A DNA stretch of 64,000 bases, from NCBI RefSeq assembly GCF_000482325.1, contig NZ_AXVA01000005.1, forward strand, positions 62,001-126,000. The letters run 5' to 3'. The notes beneath the pieces were generated by a model. The model was not told where the DNA came from and did no database searches. It saw only the letters and a program-made list of their open reading frames with translations. Below are positions 24,345-33,817 of this stretch, one piece after another (the first letter of the stretch is position 1; each line of letters begins with the position of its first letter). The stretch comes from Bacillus sp. UNC438CL73TsuS30 (GTDB taxonomy: Bacteria; Bacillota; Bacilli; Bacillales; Cytobacillaceae). The position numbers and the translations under genes were made by a program.

Positions 24345-26903
24345 TTGAGCTGGATCCAAAACTTTTTTCAAAGGTTTAAAAACGATGAGGAAGATGAAAA
24401 TGATTACGAATATGAACTGAACCATTCTAGAATACATAATGAGATGAGAGACCTTCCCTCTTTAAAAAATAAGGAAGGCGGCAGGGATATCGATGCCCGT
24501 ATTTCCTACCAATATCCAAAAGGGAAAATTCGTTTACCTATTATCCAGGATGAAAAGTCAATCGAAAATAAGGGTGCAGCTTCAAAGAAGCGAACAGAAA
24601 GACAGCAAAAAAGAAAAGATACAGAGCATTTTGAGGTTCAGCAAGAGAAAAAGGCAGCTCCTAAAATACAAAAGGAGCAGGAGCCAAAAAAAAGCAGACC
24701 TTTTCATCCAACCGAAATTCCATCCCCAGTTTTTGGATTTAAAAAACCTGTGAAGACCAACAATTCAATCCTTGTTGAGCACGAGCTTACTCATTTTATA
24801 AAAGAGGATACAGAATCACTCCAAAGCAGCCAAAAAATGATGGAAGAGATTCAAGTCTCACCGCAGGAACAAAATGAAAATCCTGTTATCCTGGTAACAG
24901 AACCCGGTCTGTTAGTTGAGGAGGTTAAAAAAGAGGAAAATTCAGGGCAGTCTGAGCCATCCTTAAATATTTCAGATTCTATAACGGATTGTGATCAAGA
25001 GATTCTTTCTGTTCAAGCGGTTGAACCTGAAAACTTACCACCACAAACAAGTGTAGAAACCGTTCAGGTGCATACGGAGAATCCAAGACCAAAGCAGTCC
25101 CATTTACCATTCAATGTCATGATGTTAAAGCAGGATAAGGAGAAATGGGAAGAAAGAAAAATACAAAGAAAAATGGGCATGGATTCCCGAATACCGCTGG
25201 AAATAAACAAGCCGGTAGAAACGGGTAAGGAAGTAAAAGTGGTTCATGAGGAATTGAAGGAAGTGCCAATTTTTCAAATAGATAATGCTGCACCAAAAAA
25301 AGAGGCATTCACTCATGATGAAATCGAGGCCCATAAAAAAGAGCCAACCACTCATGATGAACCGAAGGTCCATAAAGAGGAAGCAAACGCTCATAATGAA
25401 CCCGAGGTCCATATAGAAGAGGCAACCACTTATGATAAAACTGTGGCTCATGAAGAAGTGGCTATCTCAGAAGCGGATATCTATCAATTTCCTGAATTTT
25501 CTTTGTTGAGTCCACCAGTAGTAGTTGAAAAAGATACAGAGTGGATTCAAAACCAGGAAAATTTATTAAACCAAACCTTACAAAATTTTAACGTTGGAGC
25601 AAAGGTGGTTAATGTAACACAGGGTCCAGCCGTTACACGCTTTGAGGTTCAGCCTGAGCCGGGTGTCAAGGTAAATAAAATTACAAACCTTAGTGATGAT
25701 ATTAAATTAAGCCTTGCTGCTAGAGATATCCGGATTGAGGCTCCTATCCCGGGAAAGCATACGATTGGTATTGAAGTTCCTAATCAAAAGTCACGGCCGG
25801 TCTTCATAAATGAAATTATCCAAAGTAATGTTTTTAAGGAATCCGGCTCGCCCTTAACGGCTGTCTTAGGGCTCGATATTTCAGGAAAACCGATTGTAAC
25901 TGATTTGAAAAAAATGCCGCACGGTTTAATTGCCGGAGCTACGGGGTCGGGAAAAAGTGTTTGTATTAACACAATCCTTGTTAGTTTATTATTTAAAGCT
26001 AGTCCTGAAGATTTAAAGTTATTGCTGATTGATCCCAAAATGGTTGAATTAGCCCCTTATAATCGAATCCCACATTTGGTCAGCCCGGTTATAACGGATG
26101 TAAAAGCGGCAACAGCTGCGTTAAAATGGGCTGTTGAGGAAATGGAAAGACGCTACGAGCTTTTTGCCCATACAGGTGTCCGAGATATCAACCGCTTTAA
26201 TGAACTAGCAATGGAACATAAGAGATATTCCGACAAGCTGCCGTTCATTGTCATTATTATTGATGAGTTGGCTGATTTAATGATGATGTCACCGGCAGAT
26301 GTGGAGGAAGCAATTTGCCGAATTGCCCAAAAGGCTAGAGCATGTGGAATCCATTTAATCGTGGCTACCCAAAGACCTTCTGTAGACGTTATTACAGGGC
26401 TCATCAAAGCAAATATTCCAACACGAATTGCTTTTTCCGTTTCATCACAAATTGATTCGCGAACAATCATTGACATAAGCGGGGCGGAAAAATTGCTTGG
26501 ACGGGGGGATATGCTCTTTTTAGAAAATGGTTCATCGAAGCCTGTCCGTTTACAAGGTACATTTGTTTCTGATGAAGAAATTGACCTTGTTGTTGCCCAT
26601 GTAAGAGAGCAGCAGGAACCGGATTATTTATTTGAACAGGAAGAACTTTTAAAGAAGGCGCAAGTGACAGAGGAGGAGGATGAACTTTTTTATGAAGCCT
26701 GCGAGTTTATCATTGACCATGGCACGGCCTCAACCTCTAGTTTGCAACGCCGTTTTAAAATCGGGTACAACCGTGCAGCAAGATTAATGGATATGCTTGA
26801 AGCAAATGGGTTTATTTCCAGTGCAAATGGAAGTAAACCGCGTGAGGTTTTAATTACGGCATCGGATTTAGAAGCCTATTATGAGGCGAATGCAAATGGA
26901 TAA
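24345..26903 (+). CDS. sftA: Septum-associated DNA translocase SftA (FtsK/SpoIIIE family)
   Basis: An 852-aa soluble FtsK-family ATPase that helps clear chromosome from the division septum in vegetative cells. Unlike SpoIIIE it lacks membrane segments. The first 390 residues are a charged, low-complexity linker containing four 13-aa repeats (25311-25466). The motor follows: Walker A GATGSGKS with Lys537, Walker [14 protein letters not shown], and a C-terminal gamma winged helix ([22 protein letters not shown]) that reads oriented DNA motifs. TTG 24345 gives MSWIQNFF, like the known N-terminus; the upstream ATG at 24321 lacks a ribosome site. Confidence 0.92.
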   Translation: MSWIQNFFQRFKNDEEDENDYEYELNHSRIHNEMRDLPSLKNKEGGRDIDARISYQYPKGKIRLPIIQDEKSIENKGAASKKRTERQQKRKDTEHFEVQQEKKAAPKIQKEQEPKKSRPFHPTEIPSPVFGFKKPVKTNNSILVEHELTHFIKEDTESLQSSQKMMEEIQVSPQEQNENPVILVTEPGLLVEEVKKEENSGQSEPSLNISDSITDCDQEILSVQAVEPENLPPQTSVETVQVHTENPRPKQSHLPFNVMMLKQDKEKWEERKIQRKMGMDSRIPLEINKPVETGKEVKVVHEELKEVPIFQIDNAAPKKEAFTHDEIEAHKKEPTTHDEPKVHKEEANAHNEPEVHIEEATTYDKTVAHEEVAISEADIYQFPEFSLLSPPVVVEKDTEWIQNQENLLNQTLQNFNVGAKVVNVTQGPAVTRFEVQPEPGVKVNKITNLSDDIKLSLAARDIRIEAPIPGKHTIGIEVPNQKSRPVFINEIIQSNVFKESGSPLTAVLGLDISGKPIVTDLKKMPHGLIAGATGSGKSVCINTILVSLLFKASPEDLKLLLIDPKMVELAPYNRIPHLVSPVITDVKAATAALKWAVEEMERRYELFAHTGVRDINRFNELAMEHKRYSDKLPFIVIIIDELADLMMMSPADVEEAICRIAQKARACGIHLIVATQRPSVDVITGLIKANIPTRIAFSVSSQIDSRTIIDISGAEKLLGRGDMLFLENGSSKPVRLQGTFVSDEEIDLVVAHVREQQEPDYLFEQEELLKKAQVTEEEDELFYEACEFIIDHGTASTSSLQRRFKIGYNRAARLMDMLEANGFISSANGSKPREVLITASDLEAYYEANANG
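25311..25466 (+). repeat. 39-nt tandem repeats within the sftA linker
   Basis: Four degenerate 39-nt units begin at 25311, 25350, 25389 and 25428 and encode 13-aa units of the type [13 protein letters not shown]. They stay in frame and lengthen the acidic/basic linker before the motor domain. Confidence 0.85.
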
Positions 26904-26953
26904 CTCAATACTCTTTGAATTCGAAAATGAAATATTTGAAATAAAAGTAAATA

Positions 26954-26976
26954 GTTCTTAAATAGTTTTTAAGAAC
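26954..26976. repeat. Inverted repeat between sftA and murC
   Basis: A perfect 9-bp inverted repeat GTTCTTAAA / TTTAAGAAC with a 5-nt loop. No T run follows, so it is more likely a protein-binding site or a weak transcript-end structure than a classical terminator. Confidence 0.4.
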
Positions 26977-27089
26977 GAAGAGTGTTATAATATTTAAATG
27001 TGATTACAATGAGAATATAGTTAAATTAGCAAATAAGTTAAGATGTCATATACTGTTTTACAGATAGACGTTTGTTGGAGGTTCTTTAG

Positions 27090-28388
27090 ATGACTATTTA
27101 CCATTTTGTAGGTATTAAGGGGTCTGGAATGAGTGCGTTGGCACAGGTTCTGCACGATATGAATTTTGAAGTGCAAGGCTCCGATGTCGAAAAGCACTTT
27201 TTCACTCAGGTAGCCCTTGAGCAATCAGGAATAAAGATCCTTCCCTTTCAAAAAGAAAATATTAAACCGGGAATGACCATTATTGCAGGAAATGCCTTTC
27301 CTGATACCCACGAAGAAATTCAAGAGGCGATGAAGCTGGGACTTCCGATTGTCCGTTATCATCGGTTCTTGGGAGATTTTATGCAAAACTTTACGAGTAT
27401 TGCGATTACAGGTGCCCATGGAAAGACGTCCACAACTGGGTTGCTTGCTCATGTTATGGAAGGGGCCAAACCTACATCGTTTTTAATTGGCGATGGTACA
27501 GGGAAAGGGCAGGAAGGCGCTGAATATTTTGTTTTCGAAGCATGCGAATACAGAAGGCACTTTTTATCGTACTTCCCTGATTATGCAATCATGACTAATA
27601 TAGACTTTGACCATCCTGATTATTTTGCCAATATTGATGATGTTTTCTCTGCTTTCCAAGAGATGGCCATACAGGTAAAGAAGGGAATTTTTGCATACGG
27701 TGATGATGAGCAGCTTCAAAAAATCCAAGCAAAGGTTCCTGTATTGTTTTATGGTTTTGAAGAAGAGAATGACTATCAAGCAAAAAATCTTGTGAAAACA
27801 ACAGATGGAACCAGCTTCGATGTGTTTATCCGGAATACTTTTTATGATTCCTTTACGATTCCAACTTTCGGTGACCATAGTGTCTTAAATTCTCTTGCTG
27901 TCATTGCCCTTTGCCACTACGAAGAAATTGATGTGTCTATTGTGAAGGAGCAATTAAGCACGTTCCAGGGAGTAAAAAGAAGATTCTCGGAAAAAAGAAT
28001 TGGTTCACAAATTTTAATTGATGATTATGCACACCATCCTACTGAAATTAAAGCAACAATTGAAGCGGCTAAACAAAAATATCCAGATCGTCCGTTGATT
28101 ACCGTTTTCCAGCCGCATACCTTTACAAGGACGCAGGCGTTTCTTGAAGATTTTGCTGAAAGCTTACGCAAGGCGGATAAGGCCTATTTATGCGAAATTT
28201 TTGGCTCTGCACGTGAAAACCACGGAAAGCTTACAATCAAGGATCTTCAGGACAAAATAGAGGGAGCGGAGATTCTTTCAGAAGAGAATACATCTGTCCT
28301 TAAAAATTTTGATAATGGTGTTATTATTTTTATGGGTGCAGGAGATATTCAAAAATTTCAAGAGTCCTATGAAAAGCAATTATCTTAA
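27090..28388 (+). CDS. murC: UDP-N-acetylmuramate--L-alanine ligase
   Basis: A 432-aa cytoplasmic ligase that adds the first L-Ala to UDP-MurNAc. The N-terminal Rossmann region is [19 protein letters not shown], the ATP loop is [12 protein letters not shown] with Gly108-Lys112, and the central [29 protein letters not shown] and C-terminal [10 protein letters not shown] are MurC hallmarks. The length is full. ATG follows TTGGAGG. It sits after sftA, as in B. subtilis, and ends in a perfect terminator. Confidence 0.96.
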   Translation: MTIYHFVGIKGSGMSALAQVLHDMNFEVQGSDVEKHFFTQVALEQSGIKILPFQKENIKPGMTIIAGNAFPDTHEEIQEAMKLGLPIVRYHRFLGDFMQNFTSIAITGAHGKTSTTGLLAHVMEGAKPTSFLIGDGTGKGQEGAEYFVFEACEYRRHFLSYFPDYAIMTNIDFDHPDYFANIDDVFSAFQEMAIQVKKGIFAYGDDEQLQKIQAKVPVLFYGFEEENDYQAKNLVKTTDGTSFDVFIRNTFYDSFTIPTFGDHSVLNSLAVIALCHYEEIDVSIVKEQLSTFQGVKRRFSEKRIGSQILIDDYAHHPTEIKATIEAAKQKYPDRPLITVFQPHTFTRTQAFLEDFAESLRKADKAYLCEIFGSARENHGKLTIKDLQDKIEGAEILSEENTSVLKNFDNGVIIFMGAGDIQKFQESYEKQLS

Positions 28389-28390
28389 AA

Positions 28391-28421
28391 AAAGGATGCC
28401 AGGCACTACCTGGCATCCTTT
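28391..28421. terminator. Bidirectional terminator after murC
   Basis: A perfect 13-bp stem AAAGGATGCCAGG / CCTGGCATCCTTT with a 5-nt loop, serving murC and the convergent peptidase gene. Confidence 0.9.
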
Positions 28422-28425
28422 ATCT

Positions 28426-29541
28426 TTATTTTAAATGATCTGGGTTTAATTTTTCTAATTCGGGGATGACGAAAAGACCGTCCTTGCGAATCAAGACATC
28501 ATCAAAGTAAATTTCGCCTCCGCCATATTCAGGACGTTGAATATTGACCATATCCCAATGAATATTTGAATGGTTCCCATTAAAGGCATCGTCATAACAT
28601 TGACCAGGTGTAAAATGGAAGCTTCCTGCAATTTTTTCATCAAATAAAATATCCTGCATTGGATTTAAAATGAATGGATTTACGCCAATGGCAAATTCCC
28701 CGATATAGCGTGCTCCCTCATCCGTATCAAAAACTTTATTGATTCGTTCTGAATCATTTGCTTCTGCTTCAACAATTTTTCCATCCTTGAAGGTTAATTT
28801 AACATTTTCAAACGTAAACCCTTGATAGGGGGATGGGGTATTATAAGAAATTACACCGTTTACAGAGTCACGTACGGGAGCTGTATATACCTCTCCATCC
28901 GGAATGTTTAATCTTCCTGCACATTTAATGGCCGGGATATCTTTTATGGAGAAGCTAAGATCTGTTCCCGGTCCGGTTAAACGAACTTTGTCAGTACGGT
29001 TCATAAGTTCAACAAGGCTGTCCATTGCCTCATCCATCTTTCCGTAATCCAAGTTACAGACATTAAAGTAAAAATCTTCAAATCCTTCAGTGCTCATTTT
29101 AGCTAATTGAGCCATAGAGGATGTTGGATAACGAAGCACAACCCATTTTGTTTTTGGCACCCGAATGTCACGGTGGACTTTCTTGCCAATTGTATTTCCG
29201 TGAATCTTCATTTTTTCATCTGGTACGTCTGCATGCTCATTTATGTTATTGCCGGAACGCAGTCCTATGTATGCATCCATTTGACTCATTACATTGGCCT
29301 CAAATTCAGCCATTAGATTAAATTGTTCTTCTTGTGCACCGAGTAATAAAGAGCGGTCCACTTGATGATCTTTTAAAAGAACAAATGGGAAGCCTCCTGC
29401 TTCATAAGCTTCTTTTACTAAAGCGGTTACAAGTTCGCGCTGCAAGCCGAAATTTTCAATTAGTACCTTTTCGCCTTTTTGAAGCTGAACAGAATAGTTG
29501 ATTAAATTTTTTGCAAGTTTCTCAATCCGTGGATCCTTCAT
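28426..29541 (-). CDS. M29-family aminopeptidase (AmpS/PepS type)
   Basis: A 371-aa thermophilic-type (M29) metallo-aminopeptidase. It opens DPRIEKLAKNLINYSVQLQKGEKVLI, and the metal site is built from residues in the C-terminal half, including GARYIGEFAIGVNP and the His/Asp-rich HFTPGQCYDDAFNGNHSNIHWDMV. The length is at the short end of the family (about 370-410). It is cytoplasmic, with broad N-terminal specificity in characterised relatives. It is a single gene convergent with murC and divergent from ytxGHJ. Confidence 0.88.
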   Translation of the reverse strand: MKDPRIEKLAKNLINYSVQLQKGEKVLIENFGLQRELVTALVKEAYEAGGFPFVLLKDHQVDRSLLLGAQEEQFNLMAEFEANVMSQMDAYIGLRSGNNINEHADVPDEKMKIHGNTIGKKVHRDIRVPKTKWVVLRYPTSSMAQLAKMSTEGFEDFYFNVCNLDYGKMDEAMDSLVELMNRTDKVRLTGPGTDLSFSIKDIPAIKCAGRLNIPDGEVYTAPVRDSVNGVISYNTPSPYQGFTFENVKLTFKDGKIVEAEANDSERINKVFDTDEGARYIGEFAIGVNPFILNPMQDILFDEKIAGSFHFTPGQCYDDAFNGNHSNIHWDMVNIQRPEYGGGEIYFDDVLIRKDGLFVIPELEKLNPDHLK

Positions 29542-29686
29542 TTTATACGCCTCCGAAAAGAAAATTCTTATACTACCTCTCTATTTTACCCGAATATGGT
29601 TGAATGTTGAAAAATAACGATTTTTTATAAATCTGATGGCAGGAAAACAAGACAAAAATATTGAAGTAGTATAGAATGTTGATGAG

Positions 29687-29711
29687 GTTTATACCCAACA
29701 TCGTTGGGTAA
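29687..29711 (+). promoter_or_regulatory. Sigma-B-type promoter of ytxGHJ
   Basis: GTTTAT (29687-29692), a 13-bp spacer, and GGGTAA (29706-29711) closely match the general-stress consensus GTTTAA-N12-14-GGGTAT. It lies 33 bp before the ytxG start. In B. subtilis the ytxGHJ (csb40) operon is sigma-B-dependent. Confidence 0.8.
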
Positions 29712-29744
29712 TACATAATGGTAGAATTAAGCGGAGGTGCCACG

Positions 29745-30206
29745 ATGATTATTATTTTATACTTAAGTGTTGCATTGATTGCAATCGCCTTTTTAGTACT
29801 TGTGATTTATGTTTCCAAAATGCTTAAGTCGTTAAGGGAGACATTGAAAAGCGTTTCGAAAACTCTTGAAGGGCTCGAAACACAGCTTGAAGGAGTAACA
29901 ACAGAAACAACTGCACTTTTACAAAAAACAAATGCTCTTGCTGATGACATGAAATATAAGTCAGAAAGCTTAAATAGTGTTGTGGATGCTGTAAAAGATG
30001 TTGGTACAACAGTGAGTAAGTTTAATGGAACCTTACAGAACATTACCCATTCCTTTGATAAGCAAGTTGAAGAAAGTAAAGAAAAGGTTTCTCAAGTTAT
30101 TCAATGGAGTAATGTAATCCTTGAACTTAAGGATAAGTGGAAGGCAAAAAAACAAGAAAAAGATAGAAATATCCCAAGTGAAAGCGTGAGAGTTAGGTCA
30201 AGATAA
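29745..30206 (+). CDS. ytxG: General stress protein YtxG (DUF948)
   Basis: A 153-aa protein with one N-terminal membrane helix (MIIILYLSVALIAIAFLVLVIYV) followed by a long coiled coil (heptad-rich MLKSLRETLKSVSKTLEGLETQLEGVTTETTALL split over residues 28-110) and a charged tail. This is the DUF948 layout. It is the first gene of the stress operon behind the sigma-B-type promoter. ATG 29745 follows GCGGAGGTG; an earlier in-frame ATG at 29718 has no ribosome site. Molecular role unknown. Confidence 0.88.
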   Translation: MIIILYLSVALIAIAFLVLVIYVSKMLKSLRETLKSVSKTLEGLETQLEGVTTETTALLQKTNALADDMKYKSESLNSVVDAVKDVGTTVSKFNGTLQNITHSFDKQVEESKEKVSQVIQWSNVILELKDKWKAKKQEKDRNIPSESVRVRSR

Positions 30207-30235
30207 TAGAGGTTAACTCAAGGAGGGCGTTTTTT

Positions 30236-30724
30236 ATGTCTAATAAAGATAATGAAACACGAGAAACGAGCCAAAAAAGAAACGAAGATTCGGGTAATAG
30301 TTTTTTACTTGGGGCTTTAATAGGCGGAATGGTTGGTGCGGCTGCTGCACTGTTTTTTGCACCAAAAGCAGGGAAGGATTTGCGAAACAAACTAAGTAAC
30401 CAAACGGGTTTTCTAATGGAAAAAACCGCAGATTTGCGGGGAAATATGATAAACAAAAGCAGCCAGCTTGCTTCTAAGACAACATCGATCACACAGGGCA
30501 TCGTTCAACAATCAAGTGATCTTTTAAGCAAAACAAAAATCAAACCGATGGCAAGGGAAGAAAAAGAGGACAAGTCAGATGTCATTTATATTCCCATTCA
30601 AACCCACCAACAAAAAAATGTAAGCATAAAGACAGAGGCACCACTAAACAACGAGGATATCAAGAGAAAACTAGACGAAGCAAAAAAAGCTTTGGAAGAA
30701 GAAGAGTTAAAAGTTAAGCACTAA
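30236..30724 (+). CDS. ytxH: General stress protein YtxH
   Basis: A 162-aa protein of the YtxH family. A hydrophobic glycine/alanine helix (FLLGALIGGMVGAAAALFF) at about residues 22-40 is followed by the family signature APKAGKDLRNKLSNQT. The remainder is predicted helical and basic. It is cotranscribed with ytxG (29-bp gap, AAGGAGGG site). Members are induced by stress, but no activity is known. Confidence 0.88.
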   Translation: MSNKDNETRETSQKRNEDSGNSFLLGALIGGMVGAAAALFFAPKAGKDLRNKLSNQTGFLMEKTADLRGNMINKSSQLASKTTSITQGIVQQSSDLLSKTKIKPMAREEKEDKSDVIYIPIQTHQQKNVSIKTEAPLNNEDIKRKLDEAKKALEEEELKVKH

Positions 30725-30760
30725 GAAGTTTGAAATGCTTAAACTGATTATTTGTGATAG

Positions 30761-30799
30761 AAACGGTGAAGTGATAAAATGACTTCACCGTTTATTTTT
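30761..30799 (+). terminator. Hairpin with T run between ytxH and ytxJ
   Basis: A perfect 12-bp stem AAACGGTGAAGT / ACTTCACCGTTT with a 9-nt loop, then ATTTTTTAGG. The T run is immediately followed by the ytxJ ribosome site, so it likely lowers rather than abolishes ytxJ transcription. Confidence 0.82.
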
Positions 30800-30814
30800 T
30801 AGGAGGGAATCAGA

Positions 30815-31147
30815 ATGGTTGATAAAATAGAAACACAAGAACAGTTTGAAGCATTACTGGAAAAAGAAGAGAAATTTCTTCTTTTAAAACATAGTTTAAC
30901 ATGTCCGGTTAGTCAGGCAGCCTATCAGGAATATCAAAAATTTGCTGATAATGAAAATAGCATTCCTGCTTACTTTTTAGCTGTACAGGATTCACGCCCA
31001 TTATCAAATGAAATTGCAGAGAAATTTAATATTAAGCATGAATCACCACAGGCTATTCTTTTTACAAATGGGGAGCCACGCTGGAATGCCTCGCATTGGA
31101 AAATTACCAAGCGTTCATTGACAGATGCAGTGGGTGAAAATAAGTAG
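30815..31147 (+). CDS. ytxJ: Bacilliredoxin-like monothiol protein YtxJ (BrxC)
   Basis: A 110-aa thioredoxin-fold protein with a single active-site cysteine in HSLTCPVS (about residue 31), the monothiol TCP motif of the DUF2847/bacillithiol-associated family; the cis-Pro is in ESPQAILF. In B. subtilis YtxJ (BrxC) removes bacillithiol from oxidised protein thiols. It is the third gene of the stress operon but is separated from ytxH by a terminator-like hairpin. ATG is preceded by AGGAGGGA. Confidence 0.88.
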   Translation: MVDKIETQEQFEALLEKEEKFLLLKHSLTCPVSQAAYQEYQKFADNENSIPAYFLAVQDSRPLSNEIAEKFNIKHESPQAILFTNGEPRWNASHWKITKRSLTDAVGENK

Positions 31148-31153
31148 CATTTA

Positions 31154-31184
31154 AAGGCATCCATAATATGGGTGCTTTCGTTTT
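31154..31184 (+). terminator. Terminator after ytxJ
   Basis: A roughly 10-bp stem with G-T pairs (AAGGCATCCA / TGGGTGCTTT), 5-nt loop, followed by CGTTTT. Confidence 0.55.
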
Positions 31185-31263
31185 AAAAAATGTACAATTT
31201 TTCTATAATCATCACATAATTCAAATATCAACATATTTTAATTTAATATCCCTTTAAAACACT

Positions 31264-31284
31264 TTAGCGCTTAAAAGCGTTTAA
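31264..31284. promoter_or_regulatory. 21-bp palindrome upstream of aroA promoter
   Basis: TTAGCGCTTAAAAGCGTTTAA lies 18 bp before the -35 of aroA. Its reverse complement matches 19 of 21 bases of the palindrome at 11201-11221 before the amino-acid permease gene. Its placement upstream of the -35 fits an activator or a long-range repressor site. Confidence 0.5.
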
Positions 31285-31302
31285 TCAATAAAGAAAAAAG
31301 TG

Positions 31303-31331
31303 ATGACAAAAATAATTTTTTCCTTTATAAT
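31303..31331 (+). promoter_or_regulatory. Sigma-A promoter of aroA
   Basis: ATGACA (31303-31308), 17-bp spacer, TATAAT (31326-31331). The leader to the TTG start is about 113 nt. The surrounding 300-bp gap (31148-31450) holds nothing else that I can support besides the palindrome. Confidence 0.65.
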
Positions 31332-31450
31332 AAAGCCTAATTATTGAAAAAACAGAAAATTTATTTCAATAGAATCTTTTAAATCGTAGGACACCGTTCA
31401 GTATTTATGAATATAAATATCTGATTGGCAATGAAAGGACGGGGAAAATA

Positions 31451-32527
31451 TTGAGCACAAATGAATTGGATCACTTAAGATCACGTGTGGATGAGTTAAA
31501 CTTGGAATTGTTGAGGTTAATTAATGAAAGAGCTCGACTCGTCCAAGAGATTGGGCAAGTAAAGGGGAACCAGGGAGTTTACCGTTACGATCCAGTCCGT
31601 GAAAGAAAAATGTTGGAGGTTATTAAGGAGCATAATGATGGTCCTTTTGAAAATTCAACAATTGATCATATTTTTAAAGAAATTTTTAAAGCTGGGTTAG
31701 ACCTGCAAAAAGATGATCATAGTAAAGCATTATTAGTATCGAGAAAGAAAAAGCCTGAAGATACAATTGTTACGTTAAAGGGTGAAAATATTGGAGACGG
31801 TAAACCGCACTTCGTTTTTGGTCCTTGTGCAGTTGAATCTTATGAGCAAGTTGCAACGGTAGCAAAAGCAATGAAGGAAAAAGGACTAAAACTTCTTCGT
31901 GGCGGTGCATATAAGCCAAGAACCTCTCCATATGATTTCCAAGGTTTAGGCGTTGAAGGCTTAAAAATTTTAAAACGTGTTGCAACTGAATTCGATATGG
32001 CTGTAATCAGTGAAATTGTAAACCCTGCGGATATTGAAATGGCAGCTGAGTACCTTGATGTGATTCAAATTGGTGCCCGTAATATGCAAAACTTTGAATT
32101 ATTAAAAGCAGCTGGAGCTATAAAGAAACCTGTATTATTAAAAAGAGGACTTGCAGCGACCATTGAAGAATTTATCAATGCTGCAGAATACATTATGGCA
32201 CAAGGAAACGGACAAATTATTCTTTGCGAACGTGGTATTCGCACTTACGAGCGTGCAACAAGAAATACATTAGATATTTCTGCAGTACCAATTTTGAAAC
32301 AAGAGACACATTTACCGGTTATGGTCGACGTAACACACTCCACCGGAAGAAGAGATTTATTGCTTCCTGCAGCTAAGGCGGCGATTGCAATTGGAGCTGA
32401 TGGAGTTATGGCTGAAGTTCATCCAGATCCAGCCGTAGCATTATCCGACGCCCAACAGCAAATGAACCTTGAACAATTTGACAATTTTTACAATGAGTTA
32501 CTAGCATCACACTTTGTTCGGATTTAA
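31451..32527 (+). CDS. aroA: Bifunctional chorismate mutase/DAHP synthase (AroA, AroG)
   Basis: A 358-aa enzyme for the first step of the shikimate pathway. Residues 1-90 are an AroQ chorismate mutase domain ([30 protein letters not shown]), which acts as the allosteric sensor. The rest is a type I-beta DAHP synthase with [27 protein letters not shown] and [16 protein letters not shown]. The metal/PEP residues (Cys in FGPC, Lys in RGGAYKP) are intact. It begins at TTG after GGACGGGG. It is adjacent to ccpA, as in B. subtilis. Confidence 0.94.
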   Translation: MSTNELDHLRSRVDELNLELLRLINERARLVQEIGQVKGNQGVYRYDPVRERKMLEVIKEHNDGPFENSTIDHIFKEIFKAGLDLQKDDHSKALLVSRKKKPEDTIVTLKGENIGDGKPHFVFGPCAVESYEQVATVAKAMKEKGLKLLRGGAYKPRTSPYDFQGLGVEGLKILKRVATEFDMAVISEIVNPADIEMAAEYLDVIQIGARNMQNFELLKAAGAIKKPVLLKRGLAATIEEFINAAEYIMAQGNGQIILCERGIRTYERATRNTLDISAVPILKQETHLPVMVDVTHSTGRRDLLLPAAKAAIAIGADGVMAEVHPDPAVALSDAQQQMNLEQFDNFYNELLASHFVRI

Positions 32528-32549
32528 ATTTAATAGTAATTATTTCCAA

Positions 32550-32584
32550 AAAACCTTCTGCAAACTTGTGCAGGAGGTTTTTTT
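32550..32584 (+). terminator. Terminator after aroA
   Basis: An 11-bp stem AACCTTCTGCA / TGCAGGAGGTT with a short loop, then seven Ts. Confidence 0.88.
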
Positions 32585-32722
32585 ACTTAAAATTTCCGAA
32601 AATAGAGGAATCTCATTGCGGCTTCTACGTTCTTGTCGTATCATTAAATAGATAATTAAGATTGTTTATTATATCACAAATTAGAATAGCGGAAATGATA
32701 GACTAAGCTAAGGAAAAAGAAA

Positions 32723-32751
32723 ATGACTAGGCTTTGTTAAACTGCTATAAA
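32723..32751 (+). promoter_or_regulatory. Likely promoter of ccpA
   Basis: ATGACT (32723-32728), 17-bp spacer, TATAAA (32746-32751), 41 bp before the chosen ccpA start. Confidence 0.5.
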
Positions 32752-32792
32752 ATAAAGAAAAATAATGTATCGTTTTAAGGAGAGTGTTGAGC

Positions 32793-33782
32793 GTGAATGT
32801 GACGATTTATGATGTTGCCCGGGAAGCAAATGTTTCGATGGCAACCGTTTCACGTGTTGTGAATGGGAATCCCAATGTTAAACCGGTTACCCGTAAAAAA
32901 GTATTAGAGGTAATTGAACGGCTTGGATACCGTCCGAATGCTGTTGCAAGAGGATTAGCAAGTAAAAAAACCACTACTGTAGGTGTCATTATCCCGGATA
33001 TATCAAATATTTTTTATGCTGAATTAGCACGCGGTATTGAAGATATTGCAACAATGTACAAATACAATATTATCTTAAGTAACTCTGACCAAAATAAAGA
33101 TAAAGAATTACACTTGTTTAATACGATGCTTGGGAAACAAGTGGATGGCATAATTTTTATGGGAGGAAATATTACTTCTGAACATGTAGAGGAATTTGAG
33201 AAATCACCTGTCCCTATTGTGCTTGCCGGCTCTATGGAAGAAACCGAAACGATTCCTTCCGTGAATATTAATTATGAACAAGCTGCTTATGATTCGGTTA
33301 AAGAATTTATCGATAAAGGCCACAAGAATATTGCCTTTGTCGTTGGTCCATTATATGAACTGGAGAATAAGGTAAAAGGGTATCAAAGAGCGCTTGAGGA
33401 TGCCGGGATTCCATTTAACGAAGAATTGGTTGTTGAAGGAGATTACACATACGATTCCGGAATTGAAGCCTTTGAAAAGTTATTGGAAGCACAAGAACGG
33501 CCAACTGCCATTTTAGTGGCATCTGATGAAATGGCACTTGGGGTTGTCCATGGTGCTCAGGATAAGGGGTACAATATACCTGAAGACTTTGAGGTCATTA
33601 CCTCGGATAATACAAGATTGGCCCTTATGGTACGTCCGCAACTAACAACTGTTATTCAGCCATTATATGATATCGGTGCAGTGGCAATGCGTCTTTTGAC
33701 TAAATATATGAATAAAGAAAAAGTGGAGCGACATACTGTTGTACTTCCACACCGAATTGAACATCGTCAATCAACAAAATAA
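32793..33782 (+). CDS. ccpA: Catabolite control protein A (LacI family)
   Basis: A 329-aa global carbon regulator. The HTH is [25 protein letters not shown], followed by hinge helix [12 protein letters not shown], then the periplasmic-binding-protein-like core. It binds cre sites when complexed with HPr(Ser-P). GTG 32793 gives the [11 protein letters not shown] start found in close relatives and has AAGGAG ten bases upstream. GTG 32784 and TTG 32787 are in frame but too close to that site. Two matching cre sites occur in this window, upstream of acuA/acsA and of ackA. Confidence 0.95.
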   Translation: MNVTIYDVAREANVSMATVSRVVNGNPNVKPVTRKKVLEVIERLGYRPNAVARGLASKKTTTVGVIIPDISNIFYAELARGIEDIATMYKYNIILSNSDQNKDKELHLFNTMLGKQVDGIIFMGGNITSEHVEEFEKSPVPIVLAGSMEETETIPSVNINYEQAAYDSVKEFIDKGHKNIAFVVGPLYELENKVKGYQRALEDAGIPFNEELVVEGDYTYDSGIEAFEKLLEAQERPTAILVASDEMALGVVHGAQDKGYNIPEDFEVITSDNTRLALMVRPQLTTVIQPLYDIGAVAMRLLTKYMNKEKVERHTVVLPHRIEHRQSTK

Positions 33783-33785
33783 ATT

Positions 33786-33813
33786 AAAAGGGCTATCTGC
33801 AGATAGCCCTTTT
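33786..33813. terminator. Bidirectional terminator between ccpA and acuC
   Basis: A 28-base perfect palindrome (AAAAGGGCTATCTG and its complement) with T runs on both strands. Confidence 0.9.
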
Positions 33814-33817
33814 ACTA

